Shown here in pieces: positions 23,371 to 33,775 of a DNA stretch of 64,000 nt. The position numbers were made by a program, and so were the translations under genes. Each line of letters starts with the position of its first letter. Position 1 is the stretch's first letter. The DNA lies in contig JADNRX010000028.1 of NCBI GenBank assembly GCA_015501595.1, forward strand, positions 62,001 to 126,000, written 5' to 3'. Origin of the DNA: Hymenopellis radicata (lineage: Eukaryota > Basidiomycota > Agaricomycetes > Agaricales > Physalacriaceae). The notes beneath the pieces are model-generated. The model did no database searches and was not told the origin of the DNA. It saw only the letters and a program-made list of their open reading frames with translations.

Positions 23371-23699
23371 GAAGTGTCTTACTATCTGCGTACGGCGGAT
23401 ATCTGATCAATATCCCCATTCCGACCACAGCGCATGCTAAGCACTAACATGTTGCCTCTAGTACGCGGTCGATTCTGGTCCTTTCGACTGACACCTGATC
23501 ATCATGACATTCCGGATATACAACATCTTCAGCATATGGTTGCAGCTTGGCCAGCTGTATCATTCTTGGCCCTTATGACAGCTCGACATCTAATTAGCTA
23601 CTGGGTTGCTCGACATGACACACTCTACCCCATTTCTTTCATCTACCATCTTCATCTTTGTCTGCCACTTTCAATCCCTTTGGTATTGAAATTTTGGTT

Positions 23700-23708
23700 G
23701 GGGGGAGA
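23700..23708 (+). other. polypurine tract of R1
   Basis: GGGGGGAGA lies directly before the 3' LTR, the expected place for plus-strand priming. Confidence 0.75.
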
Positions 23709-24176
23709 TGTACCATTCATGCACTCCCTGTGCATGGAATGGTATCAATCCCCTGCAGGATTGCACATAGAGATCCACATCAGGTGATCATGTAGATTCC
23801 TTTTCATTTATCTCCTTTCCCTTGACACTTCATTTATCTCCTTGACATCTCTCCTTTTCCCTTGACATTTCATCTATCTCCATGATATGTCTCCTTTACA
23901 TTGACATTTCATCTATCTCCATGATACACTTCATTTATCCTTGACATATAGGAGGCTTCGTACTGTATATAAGCTATAGTACTTAGCCTGTATTCCTTAG
24001 TTACCCATCTGAGCTAGATCCCCCATATCAGCACTCTTCTGCTTTCTCTTGGGTTCTGATCTTCTCACTCTTCTCGGTTTCTCACTTCTTGAGTGTTTCC
24101 TTCTCTAGAGTGTTTATCATCGTGGTGATCCCAAGATCTAGTAGTTCTTGTGATCAGGTACGGACTTAGGTGCACA
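23709..24176 (+). repeat. 3' LTR of R1
   Basis: It is the same as the 5' LTR except for one extra C (ATCCCCTGCAGG versus ATCCCTGCAGG). It is followed by the ACGG target duplication. Confidence 0.93.
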
Positions 24177-24399
24177 ACGGCGGGCAGGATTTTGGTGCGA
24201 ATTGAGGTGGGAATCGCCAGTGCTTCGTTGGCGGCGGCCTTTACGGTGGGTGGAACATTTTTGTACTCCTTGCCTGTTCCAAGCCATTTAGAGGTGTCGA
24301 ACACTGCCATGTTGAATTTCTCTTGTGGGTGTATGTCGTAGCTTGTATTTTAAGAAAATCTTTTACTAAATGGCTAACTGAGCCCGTAAATATTGCTAT

Positions 24400-24592
24400 A
24401 ACGACGTCTTCGAAACCTTTTGATTGATTGGACCTGCCATATTGTAATGAGTAATGAGTAATGAGCATCGCTTTAGGCAACGAATATAATCAATATTGGA
24501 TAACGCATCACGGAGCCTTCCGAACAATGATCCTACAAGTTCGTAGCATAACGCGTCACGCCCTGCGAACTTACGGTCGAAACGGTACAGTA
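24400..24592. mobile_element. truncated MITE, family B
   Basis: The right end (GCGAACTTACGGTCGAAACGGTACAGTA, of which ACGGTCGAAACGGTACAGTA is the terminus) matches the complete family B MITE at 41794-42046. The GTTCGTAGCATAACGCGTCA and GGATAACGCATCACGG blocks match too. The left terminus is not recognisable, so the boundary is approximate. Confidence 0.6.
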
Positions 24593-24680
24593 CCAAATGA
24601 GTCTTCACTCAAATGCGCCAGCGACTGTCAAAGATTTTTAGGGTAAGCATACAATATATTAATGTGTTGTGAGCTGACCT

Positions 24681-25770
24681 TCATTCTTCAAGGAATATGA
24701 GGGTGATTTGAATGTTGTCATACATGGCTGGACCTCGCAGAATCATGGCGCATATATTGCCATCACCGTTCATCTAATCATCGATGGCGAGGCGGTTAAT
24801 GTGCTGTTGGATTTTCTTGAGGTTCCGGAGGTACGTAGTTTTCTGCCATATGTATGGAGGTCAGCTCATTGTGTATACTGAAGAGTCATACCAGTGAAAC
24901 ATTGGCCGCCGAGTTCCAGCGCATCCTGGAAGAGTTTAGTATCGAGCATAAGGTCAGCAGGCACCACAACTGCAACAGTAAATGCTCAACAGATATCCAG
25001 ATCCTTAGCTTCACTGGCGACAACGCATCCAACAATGACACCTTTACCACCGAGCTCAAGGACTTGGAGAACTCCTTCCGAGGAGACGAGAGCCGCACGC
25101 GCTGCTTTGCGCACACCGTGAACTTTATCATGAACTTTATCGCCAAGGCATTTCTGAGGCTGTTCAAAGTGCCCTAGAAAAAGAAGAAGAGCGACGACGA
25201 CAAGAGTAAGGATACTGGAAAAGGTAAGAAAAAGGGAAAAGCAGCGAAAAAGAAATGCGACCCACTGCAAGACACCATTGATGCTTTGAGGGAACTTGAG
25301 GGCGGAGACGACATCGAGCTTGACGACATCGAGCTTGACGACATCGAGGTGCCAGATGGTGAGGTCAAAGAAGGCGAGGACGACCTAGAAGGATTTACCG
25401 ACGTCTTGCCGGAGTTGACGGATGCAGAGAGAGAGCAATTGGCTAAGGATGTCAAGCCCATTTGCTTGGCTCTCGTAAAGGTGTGTCTTCCTTCTTCACT
25501 TCCATTACTTGCGTGTGTCAGACCCAATTGAGTCAGACCCATTTAATTGGGTCTGACACACGCTCCGAAGTCCCCGCTTCCCTCTTTCCTTGCGCTCATC
25601 ACCGTTGCAGCTTCTCTCGCTCGCCTTCAAGATAATTAACTCGTTGACAATTCTCCTGCCCACTTGGAAATGTCTTCTACGCGAACACAAGATTGTTGAA
25701 CAGCTTATACCACATGATGTCAAGACACAGTCGAACTCGACGTTTGATATGATTGCGTTCAGTTTGAAGT
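24681..25770 (+). pseudogene. hAT-family transposase fragment
   Basis: Recognisable exons are about 24681-24835 (HGWTSQNHGAYIAIT), 24889-25480 (SHTSETLAAEFQRILEEF, FTGDNASNNDTFTTEL, TRCFAHTVNFI) and 25610-25770 (INSLTILLPTWKCLL, MPRDVKTRWNSTYD-like HDVKTQSNSTFDM). They match the central catalytic region of fungal hAT transposases, including the conserved GDNASNND and CFAHT motifs. A Lys-rich then Asp/Glu-rich insert lies between them. Introns are inferred at about 24836-24888 and 25481-25609. The N-terminal BED finger and the C-terminal dimerisation domain are absent and a TAG stop occurs at 25174-25176, so this is a relic. Confidence 0.7.
25515..25562. repeat. short palindrome inside an inferred hAT intron
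   Basis: GTGTCAGACCCAATT and its inverse AATTGGGTCTGACAC lie about 18 bp apart, with a further partial TCAGACCCATTT in between. The RNA would form a stable hairpin, or this may be a very small foldback insertion. Confidence 0.6.
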
Positions 25771-26058
25771 ATCTCCGATCGTGTTTGAAGCGCAGCCTGA
25801 AGCGGAGTTTTAATTGCGCACAGGCCACATTCCTAATCCAGCGCAAGTCCCTCCCACGCCTTGCTCTTGCCATCATGGCCGCCCCCTCGCGTGCATGTGC
25901 TGCTCAGATCTGTTCTAGCAGTTCAAAATCCCATTCAGACTTGTTCTAGTGGTGATTGATTGTGATGTGTGGGCGGTCATGCGTGGTAGGATGCCGGGCG
26001 TGGCGCGATACCACTCAGATTTGTTCTAGTGGTGTACAGACTTGCGCGGTAACATTCG
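25771..26058. repeat. Plavaka subterminal region with three direct repeats
   Basis: CAGATCTGTTCTAGCAGT (25908), CAGACTTGTTCTAGTGGTG (25936) and CAGATTTGTTCTAGTGGTG (26015) are copies of one motif. Subterminal repeats of this kind are typical of CACTA-like transposons and probably bind the transposase. I could not define the outer terminus. No gene lies here. Confidence 0.5.
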
Positions 26059-26643
26059 GTGAGTGTCTATTCGCCTTCATCTCCTCTTGAGGCGGCCGGT
26101 GCTGTTGTTTCTCTTGCTTAATGGCCTTACACCCTTCTTCTCCTTACCTTGTCTCCTCTATTAAGTCCGCTGACTCGTATCCACAGAAATCGTGTCTATC
26201 TACGCGGGCGCCTGATCTACCGCGGTGAGTTCTTTGAGTTTCTATCGCCGTAATCTGCTCTTGTGGCGACCGGTGTTTCTCTTGCTTAATTGCCTTTTCT
26301 GCATATTAAGTTCGCTGACTTGCTTTCATAGGAACCATGTCCACATGTCTCCGTACCTCGTCTTGCAGACGGTGAGTGCTTCCGGCCGTATTCCCATTAC
26401 TCCTTGCGTCGTATGCCACTGTTTATCCGATTTTCCCCCCCCATAAGTACCGTCGGATTCGTCTTGAGCCCCTTGCGTCCTTCCCTTCCTTCCCTTTCTT
26501 TTCGCTGACCCACGCTTACAGCCATCCAGCAGCAATCGTTTCACCCCTCAATTGTCAAGGCTCTCGAATTGTTGTTTCCTCTCATCTCGGTACGTACTGA
26601 GGTCTTTCTCTTGATCGTGCTTATTGCTGACCTATGCTATCAG
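26059..26643 (+). other. leader with four similar introns, upstream of the Plavaka gene
   Basis: Four intron-like segments follow one another: 26059-26186, 26225-26331, 26372-26521 and 26590-26643. Each starts GTGAGT or GTACGT and ends with (T/C)GCTGAC about 9-14 bp before CAG or TAG. The first two clearly share sequence (GGCGACCGGTG, TTTCTCTTGCTTAATTGCCTT). The short segments between them (38-68 bp) would be leader exons; the last two share CAGCAGCAATCG and ATTGTCAAGGCTCTCG-like blocks. The array looks like duplicated intron-exon units in the 5' untranslated region. Confidence 0.6.
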
Positions 26644-26878
26644 CCACACCAACCAGGAGCAATCGATTCCCCCCGATTGTCGAGGATCTCGCAGACTCGC
26701 AGCTGCCCATAAATCCCGGCATGTTAATCTTACTTTTTGCGGTTTATGGACTTTGACGGCTTTGCACAGGATTGTGTTTCCTCATCTGGTTCGCCCAACG
26801 ACTTGCCTCCGTCTCGTCTGGTTAGCCCAACGATACCGTGACTACTACTAGTCCCTTGCCGCTCTTCCTTCATCCTCA

Positions 26879-29800
26879 ATGGCATCCCTCGTTGCTTGCG
26901 AAAACCCGGAATGTTCGCGCTCGTTTGCCAGTCTTCAGGCAATGCGCAGCCACCTTCGTCAGGCGAAAAGCTGTAACTGGTGGATCGCCTTCAGCAAGAA
27001 TCCCGCCCATATCGCTGCCGCGGCTCTCAACCTTGAGCCTACGCTCGAAGAGGCCACGATGTCCATGACTAGTGACGCCTCTGCCTCCGCTGCGCCTAGC
27101 GACTTCTACAATATCAACGAGGATGAAGAGGATGAGGAGGACGATGATGCCAATGACGAGGATGAGGGACACGGTCAACTTCATGAGAGCGACGAGATGG
27201 AGGAGGATCTTGAGGAGGAACGTGTTCCCGATGAGGAGGATGTGGACGTTGACGACGACGAAGATGCGGGAGCCGTATTTCGGGAGTGGTTGGAGCAGGC
27301 TCAAGGGAACGAGGTGTTTGAAACCCTTGAAGCCTCTGATTTCCCCGCTGTCGGACAGGCGGGTCCCGGTCCCTCCACACAGCGGGTTCGGATGAATACG
27401 CTGCTCGGCGGTCGGGCACGCTACCTCGATGATGAAGACAATACACAGTCTGAGAGAGTTTCTGTTCCCCATCCCACTGCTGGCGCTGTCATCCGAATGT
27501 CCCACACTGTGCATGAGCAGTGGGCTGCGCTTTTCGGTACCCAGATGCCTGGCGATACTGCGATGGACGGGAGTGGCGCCCCAGATTCTGGAAATGCAGA
27601 ATGGTACAAGCCCTTCGCTTCTGAACTGGATTGGAGGGTGGCGCAGTGGATGGTTGAACAGGGTATTGGCCACAACGCCTTCAACGAGTTCTTGAGAATT
27701 CCCGGCGTATGTATTCTTTTCTCTCTTTCCTCATCTTTATCTAATTGTTCACGTAGGTCAAGGACAAGCTTGGGCTTTCCTACAGTAACACTGCTGGCCT
27801 CCACAAAGTTGTCGACTCCATCCCTCGTCGTGCCGGCAAATGGAAAGTTAAACATCTTTCTTTCCCCGACCGTCCCGCTGAGAAGTTCACTCTGCGCCAC
27901 CGTGATATTCTCGAGTCCGTTCGCTCACTGTGGGGTGATCCCGAGCAGGCCGAACACCTGGTTTACAAGCCCAGTACCCTCTTCACCGACGAGTCAGAGA
28001 GTCACCGCCTGTATAACGAGATGTGGACAGGAAAGTGGTGGAATTTTATCCAGGTATGTTATTGAATAACGGATTTCTGGACCTACATGGACTTACAATG
28101 TTATACAGGACAAGCTTCCAAAGGGTCGGACCATTGCTCCCCTCATTGTTTCGACCGATAAAACACAACTCACCCAGTTCTCGGGCAGCCGTCAAGCCTA
28201 CCCCGTCTACCTGACTCTTGGCAACATCCCCAGCCACCTTCGTCGTAAGCCCTCTCAACTGGCCTGCATCCTCGTCGCCTATCTCCCAATCGACAAGATG
28301 AACCGAGGAAAGTTGTCCAAGGCAACGATGGGTTCCGGATATCAACGCCTCTTTCATGCGGCGATGACGGAGATCTTCTCACCTCTCGTTTCTGCCGGTC
28401 AGGACGGTGTGGAAATGGTAGGCGGCGACGGTGCAGTTCGTCGCATTCATCCGATTTTGGCGAGTTACGTCGCCGACTACCCCGAGCAATGTTTGGTGAC
28501 TTGCGCAAAGAATGGTTCTTGTCAGAAGTGTCGCTGTAGGACTGACGAGATGGGGGACAACAAGACTTCCTCACTCCGCACACCGCGCTGGACTTTGGAT
28601 GTCATGGCGGATGCTAAGACATCGACTTCCTCGACGTCGGCGTATTTCGATGCCTGTATGGCTGAGAACGTGTCGGGCCATGCTCCGAAGCTATTCTGGG
28701 CTAATCTCCCTCACACGAACATCCATCTGAGTACCACGCCCGACGTCCTTCACGAACTGTATCAAGGTGTTCTCAAACACTTGATTTCGTGGTGTCAGAC
28801 TGTTATGACCGAGGAGGAGATGGATCGAAGAATTCGCTGTCTACCTCCTGGTCTTGGCCTCCGACACTTCAAGAACAGGATCAGCGCTCTCTCGCAGATC
28901 AGCGGGACGGAACGCAAGAATATGGGCAAGATTCTGCTCGCTTGTCTTGTGGGCTCTTCCCTTCCCGAACGTGGTGTGAGGGCGTGCCGTGCCATTCTCG
29001 ACTTCATCTATCTCGCTCAGTATTCCACCCATGACGAAGACACCTTGGGCTATATGGACACTGCCCTCGAGACGTGGCACAATAACAAGGATTACTTCAT
29101 TCAAGTCGGTCTTCGCAAACACTTCAACTTTCCAAAACTACATTCCCTTCAACATTACGTGCAATCGATTCGCTATTTTGGGGCGACGAACAACTTCAAC
29201 ACCGAAATGTTCGAGCGCCTCCACATTGACTTCTCCAAGAAAGGCTGGCGTGCCTCGAACAAACGCGATGAGTACCCGCAGATGACGACTTGGGTTCTTC
29301 GCAAGAAGAACGTTCATGCCTTCAAACGGTACACGACGTGGGTTCAACAGCAACTTCGTAAGTTGTTTATGTCATTCTTCTTTGTTGTCGTTGTTAATCG
29401 CTTGATCTGACAGAACCAAAAACATCGGCTTCCTTACCAACTGCTCCATCGGCACCACCTGCTGTGCGCAGTGGTCATCGGCAGGAGATCTTGCTTCCTC
29501 GACATCCCAGCATTGTCAATAAGCTGATCCGCCGCATCGCCACCCAACACCACATTCCTCACTTCGCCACACACCCTGCTTGCATATCTGATTGCTCTGG
29601 GGCGAGATGCTCTAGGCGATGCAGCTCAAATTTATTCTACTCTTCCATTTACGGGGCTAGACGTCTATTATTCTTTCAAGTTCGCACACGAAGGCTTGGG
29701 GATGATTTCGAAGTGCGAGATGTTGTCAAGGCATCACCGCAGGATGGTGGGCGGTTCGATACTGTCGTTGTGATCACTGGTGATGAAGCTGAGAGTACAG

Positions 29801-30233
29801 GCTTACAAGGTACATTTATGTTGTTGCAGCTGGTAGTTCCGAGGCTAACTGTTTTGTAGATACTCGTATCGGGCGTATTCGCGTTATATTCCGTATTCCT
29901 GCCTCGATCGCGATGCACGGGATTTCAGTTAAGACCCCGAATCATTGGCCTCGGCATGCTTTGGCCTATGTTGAATGGTACACGAAGCCGGTACTCTCGG
30001 CTAAGGCGGCGCGTACACATATGATTCCTTCCCTTTCGAAAAGTTCATTGTGGTCGATTATTCCCTTAACCAATGTTCGTCAGAGTGCGCATCTTAGTCC
30101 AGACTTTTCCAAATGCAGTGAGGATCAGTGGGATATTCCGGTTAGCCAATCGTCAGTATTAGACACTTGTGAACATTTTTTACTTAATAATTGGCTTAGT
30201 TTATATACTTATCAGACGATTTACTTAGTTTAG
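26879..30233 (+). CDS. Plavaka-type transposase
   Basis: The inferred exons are 26879-27706, 27757-28053, 28109-29357, 29414-29809 and 29860-30233; they close to 1047 residues with no stop. The N-terminus has a zinc-finger-like C7, C12, H25, C32 arrangement (CENPECSRSFAS), followed by a long acidic region. The middle part carries the conserved stretches of this fungal family (WWNFIQDKLPKG, IVSTDKTQLTQFSG, TPDVLHELYQGVLKHLISW, FNTEMFERLHIDFSKKGW). The C-terminus ends with the family's typical DVVKASPQDGGRFDTVVV, HALAYVEWYTKP and short terminal region. It should mobilise its element as a DDE enzyme. Between 29575 and 29695 the best-matching frame is shifted relative to the open frame (YLIALGRDALGD, TGLDVYYSFKFAHEGLG), indicating two compensating indels, so about 40 residues are altered. 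Confidence 0.85.
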
Positions 30234-32977
30234 TAGCTTGTAGCCGAAAAATAACTTTAATTGTTGATTTATTCTGTGAGATGACTTGCATGTTTATTGA
30301 TGGAGCCTGAGTTGCGTGTGAGGTTGGCTGTATATGAAGTATGTGCATGAAGTTGTGTTAAGAGATCTTTAGATGTCTTGAGTTGAGAGCTGTGATGATT
30401 TGAGTCTTGAATTGTCTGAGGATGAATGTGTTGAAAGCACATATCTAAAGTTATCTTTAGACGTCTTTAGCTGTCTTAAGTTGCATGCAATAACACAGCT
30501 GCTTTAAGATGCCTTTGGAGCTTTAAGTTGCTTTAACAGACTTAAGTTTGATGTTACGAAGACATCAGACTTGAGTCGCTTAAAGGCAATAGGGCCTTTC
30601 CTGATGTCCATGGTTCTCACCGAGGCAGGACTACCTCCGGGACCGTCGTTCATCAACGTTTTGCGCGGGAATCGGAACCGCGACTCATTCCAAGGCAATA
30701 AACACTGGTCCGATTCGCAGTTAAAGCTGGAAATGCTGCCCGTCGCCAGGGGCTTTACGCAGGTTATCCATCGATTCTATTTCAAATATTTGTGGTTCCA
30801 GGGAGGGTGCGGTGAATGTTGTTAGGGACTGGGGCATCGAGCTGCGATGGGTAGGAGGAGAGGTCCGATCGCTGTATGGATCTTTGGACAGCGAGGGCAT
30901 CGGGGAGGCTCCTGTGAACGAAGGTTAAAACCCTCGACGGTCTCGTTCTGCACCGTCGAGGCCGTGAAATTGAAAGAAAAAGAGGGACATACTGCTCGCA
31001 AGCCAATGATAAACAAACCCTTTGAGCTCCTTGTGCTGCCTAGCGTGGAGGGCTTACGCGGGTGTGTGGCACTACAATGGCGGCGGGGACGTTGTTGTAT
31101 ACGTCGCTTTAAGCCCGCATAGGTGACAGAGCAGCCTCAATGCGAGGGCTTACGCATGTGTTGTGGTGTTCCGAGATGATGCAAAGTCGGCCTCCCTGAC
31201 ACTCTGCAACGACTCAAAGTTGGTTGCAGGTGTCACAGCAGATGGCCATATCGTTGCTGGTGATAGCCGTGGGCAGGGTTTGTCCTCTAAAGCCTTGTCG
31301 GCATCGATGGTGGTGGCAAGAGGGCAAGAGATCGAATCCGAACGCTGTTCGGATTCGCCGTCCGTGTCGCCGTCCGTGTCGCCGGCGCCAAATCGCGATG
31401 GTGAGCGAACAGCGCATCTGTGAGTGCTGGTAATTCATGAGAAGCAGTCCTGATGGTTGGGTAAGCCATCCAAAAGCCATCTGTAAAGTATTAGAGAAAA
31501 TGAAATGAAGTGACTTATTGACTACTATGAGCCAGAACAGGGCACGCAAAATAGACTTCCATGACAAGTATGATTTATGACACGGGATGGCTACCCTCAG
31601 TAGGACTGGAATCGATGGATTAGACTGTGAGGCATCGGTTCCAGTAAAGGATAGAGGCGCCGGAGACGTTTCTCGCGCTGGAGTGTGCGATCTCGGCATA
31701 TACCTGATGGTATACTTGCCATGTAAGGTAATTTCGACGTCCTGCACTAGTTATATGACCTCAAATTTAGCCTGGATCTATGTAAGTACCTCGCTGCAGT
31801 GAATTCCGATGCTTACTTGTGTACTCCAAAGGCGTTATCGCTGTTTGAAGTCGTTCCGTTCACGATTCGGCGTTTGCCGGACAGTGATCAGAGCTCCTTC
31901 GCCGCCATCTGTCTTCTCTTGCCTTTGACCACGACGACACATCCAGCCCCAGTCTTTCATCTAGGCCCTCCTCTTATTATGTTCTTTCATGATTTTACCT
32001 CTGGATCCCCGGACTCACCTTCACGGCTTCCAACAGCCATGGATACTGTTCCAACTTCATCAGGTAACTTGAGATGTCTTGAGGTGACTTAGAGTATGTG
32101 TCTCTGATAACCTTCTCCGAAAGTAACTTTGTAGCCTTCTGGCCTTTGCAGCCTTTAAGCACTTTAAGTTATCCTAAGTTGTCTAAACGCATATAGGCCT
32201 TTTCAGATGTAAGTTGACTTAAGACATTAAGTATAAGGCATTCTAAGTTCCCTTTAGACAGCAGCTTCTATTACATTAAATATAAGATATCTTAAACCAA
32301 CATATACCAGTATACTTATCTCAAGTTGCTACAAGTTGTGTATAACAGGATTTCCGGGTGTGGGAAGGTACACCCACATCATGTCATGGGCTATGCAGAT
32401 TTTGCAAGCCCATGAGTTCAGACAGTCATAACAGGGAATAATATATATTAAATATCAGAATCTACTACCTCACCACCAGTGCGATTATATGTAATGTACT
32501 TGTGCCACTAGGGGGCCTCGATAATCTGCATGGCAAGACCAGACTCTAGGTGACATTCAATATAGCAGTTCATGAACCATGCACCTGCATTGTCAGTGAT
32601 GATGTGCAATGTAGCTCATCTGCCAGCGGACATATCGATAGTGGAGATTGGGTTGATAGGCCGATGGTGATGGATATAACGGGACAGACTCGTAGTCAGG
32701 AGAGCGGCGAGAGATGAACACCATCATCATTGTCTGAATCGGCTTAATGCAACTGTGATCGAATGTCAAACTGCTTGGTGTTGCGGAGATCAACGCGTAC
32801 TAGGAAAAAAACAAGACAGTTTCGCGGAAATGGTGGGAAGGATATGCACAGGCAACAGTGCAGAAAATTTCACATTGGGATTGTTTGTTGAGGACATGAG
32901 ATGAGTGCGGGAATCCAGAGCAGCGTCGTCAGAGCGGGAAAACACATGACTGGTAGAAGTAGGTAGCCTGCCGCCCA
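30234..32977. repeat. non-coding stretch with TTAAG-rich dispersed repeats
   Basis: I see no gene. A repeat rich in CTTTAAG/CTTAAGTTG motifs lies at about 30350-30560 and again at 32060-32340. The second copy (GTAACTTTGTAGCCTTCTGG, AAGCACTTTAAGTTATC, CATATAGGCCTTT) matches 38340-38480 closely and in the same orientation. A GAGGGCTTACGC motif occurs at 31048 and 31143. At 31340-31390 there is a small GC-rich patch with two GTGTCGCCGTCC copies. The stretch may contain the right terminus of the Plavaka element, which I could not place. Confidence 0.5.
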
Positions 32978-33150
32978 CATCAGTAAGTTAGCATCGGTGT
33001 GGATGGCATGGGGACATGCCAATTATGTCGATGATGCAGCCACGCTGATGCATAACCATATGAGGTACATAGTGATTCCATGCTGGCACTGCATAATTGG
33101 TTATGCCGACGTCATGCTCTACCCATGCTTACCGCCTCTTACCACCTATG
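32978..33150. repeat. dispersed repeat D, copy 1
   Basis: It starts CATCAGTAAGTTAGCAT and shares ATGCAGCCAC and ATATGAGGTACA blocks with 42097-42260 in the same orientation. No coding capacity is seen, and 33151-33775 shows no recognisable feature. Confidence 0.6.
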
Positions 33151-33775
33151 CCTGGCCACACACATATACACCTCCATAATTTGAATCAGAACGGACAGAA
33201 GAGTAGTTAAATCAGGTTCATTGAAATACCGAAGATAAGGTAACTTGTAAGATAATTAGATAGGCTACATCAAGACTACTTGAAGTAAACAAGAACTGCA
33301 AGCACTTCCGAGGAATACTGACAAATGTATTGTTGCACCTTGGTGCTCCATCGTCGAGAAAGAGATAGTCTAAATAGCAATAAGTAAAGACACAATGGTA
33401 TCGAAAAGAGATGTACCAAGAACAACCTGCCTACCTGATTCGTCATCTAGAGCGGTCGGATGTCCTCATCGGGCTGTACCGCCCACTGAATGCTCGATTC
33501 ATGTGAGCCCGGAAAGTTGTCCATCGATGAAGCGGAACTACATGATGTCAATGCGGCTCGCGCACACACTGAACCATCACTCACCGTCTGATAAGAGTGT
33601 TGATCCGAATCGACGTTGACGTCATCACAAGTGCGACGAGTGCGACCAGTGGGAATACCTAAATAACCATAAGTGTATGGTGACGTTCGAACGAGGAACC
33701 ATACAGGATGTTGGGAAAACAATGACTAGGGAGACCACGACCAGCACTATCTTGTATTCCCAACACCCTTTCCAT

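Larger units (their letters stand above)
19881..24180 (+). mobile_element. young LTR retrotransposon (R1) coding only Gag and protease, with ACGG duplication
   Basis: The element runs 19885-24176 between two LTRs and is flanked by ACGG at 19881-19884 and 24177-24180. The LTRs start TGTACC and end GCACA. By direct comparison they differ by a single-base indel in 468 bp, so the insertion is very recent. Between the LTRs only a gag gene and an aspartic-protease-like frame are found; reverse transcriptase, RNase H and integrase are absent, and just about 700 bp of non-coding DNA follows the protease. It must be mobilised by enzymes of a related, probably Ty3/Gypsy, element. It sits inside the Ulp1-like gene. 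Confidence 0.92.
17903..24310 (-). pseudogene. Ulp1 (C48)-like cysteine protease gene of a DNA transposon, interrupted by an LTR retrotransposon
   Basis: The minus-strand gene starts at about 24310 (MAVFDTSKWLGTGKEY), is interrupted at 24176/19885 by a retrotransposon, resumes at 19884 and ends at 17903 (RINWA, stop). The Ulp1-type catalytic residues are visible: His in PHWVPLIV, Asp in YYGDSLNEE, Gln and Cys in PQSDSFNCGILA. After the peptidase domain comes an intron (18910-18959), then a long Asp/Glu-rich linker, a basic coiled-coil region and a final exon after an intron near 18070-18135. Two in-frame stops break it: TGA at 19614-19616 and TAG at 19170-19172, the second where related proteins have WW. 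A one-base frame mismatch also remains when the insertion is removed. Ulp1-like proteases accompany several eukaryotic DNA transposon groups; their role there is not established. Confidence 0.7.

Noticed and set aside
24065..24310. Complete small gene of 81 codons
   Set aside because: Its second half is LTR sequence; only the first part is coding and belongs to the interrupted Ulp1-like gene.
26876..27900. Long minus-strand frames opposite the Plavaka gene
   Set aside because: They are reverse-frame shadows of an acidic coding region and have no start, splice or family support.
30571..30700. Possible second aldehyde dehydrogenase fragment (LTEAGLPPGPSFINVL)
   Set aside because: Only one short motif resembles ALDH and nothing around it supports the family.
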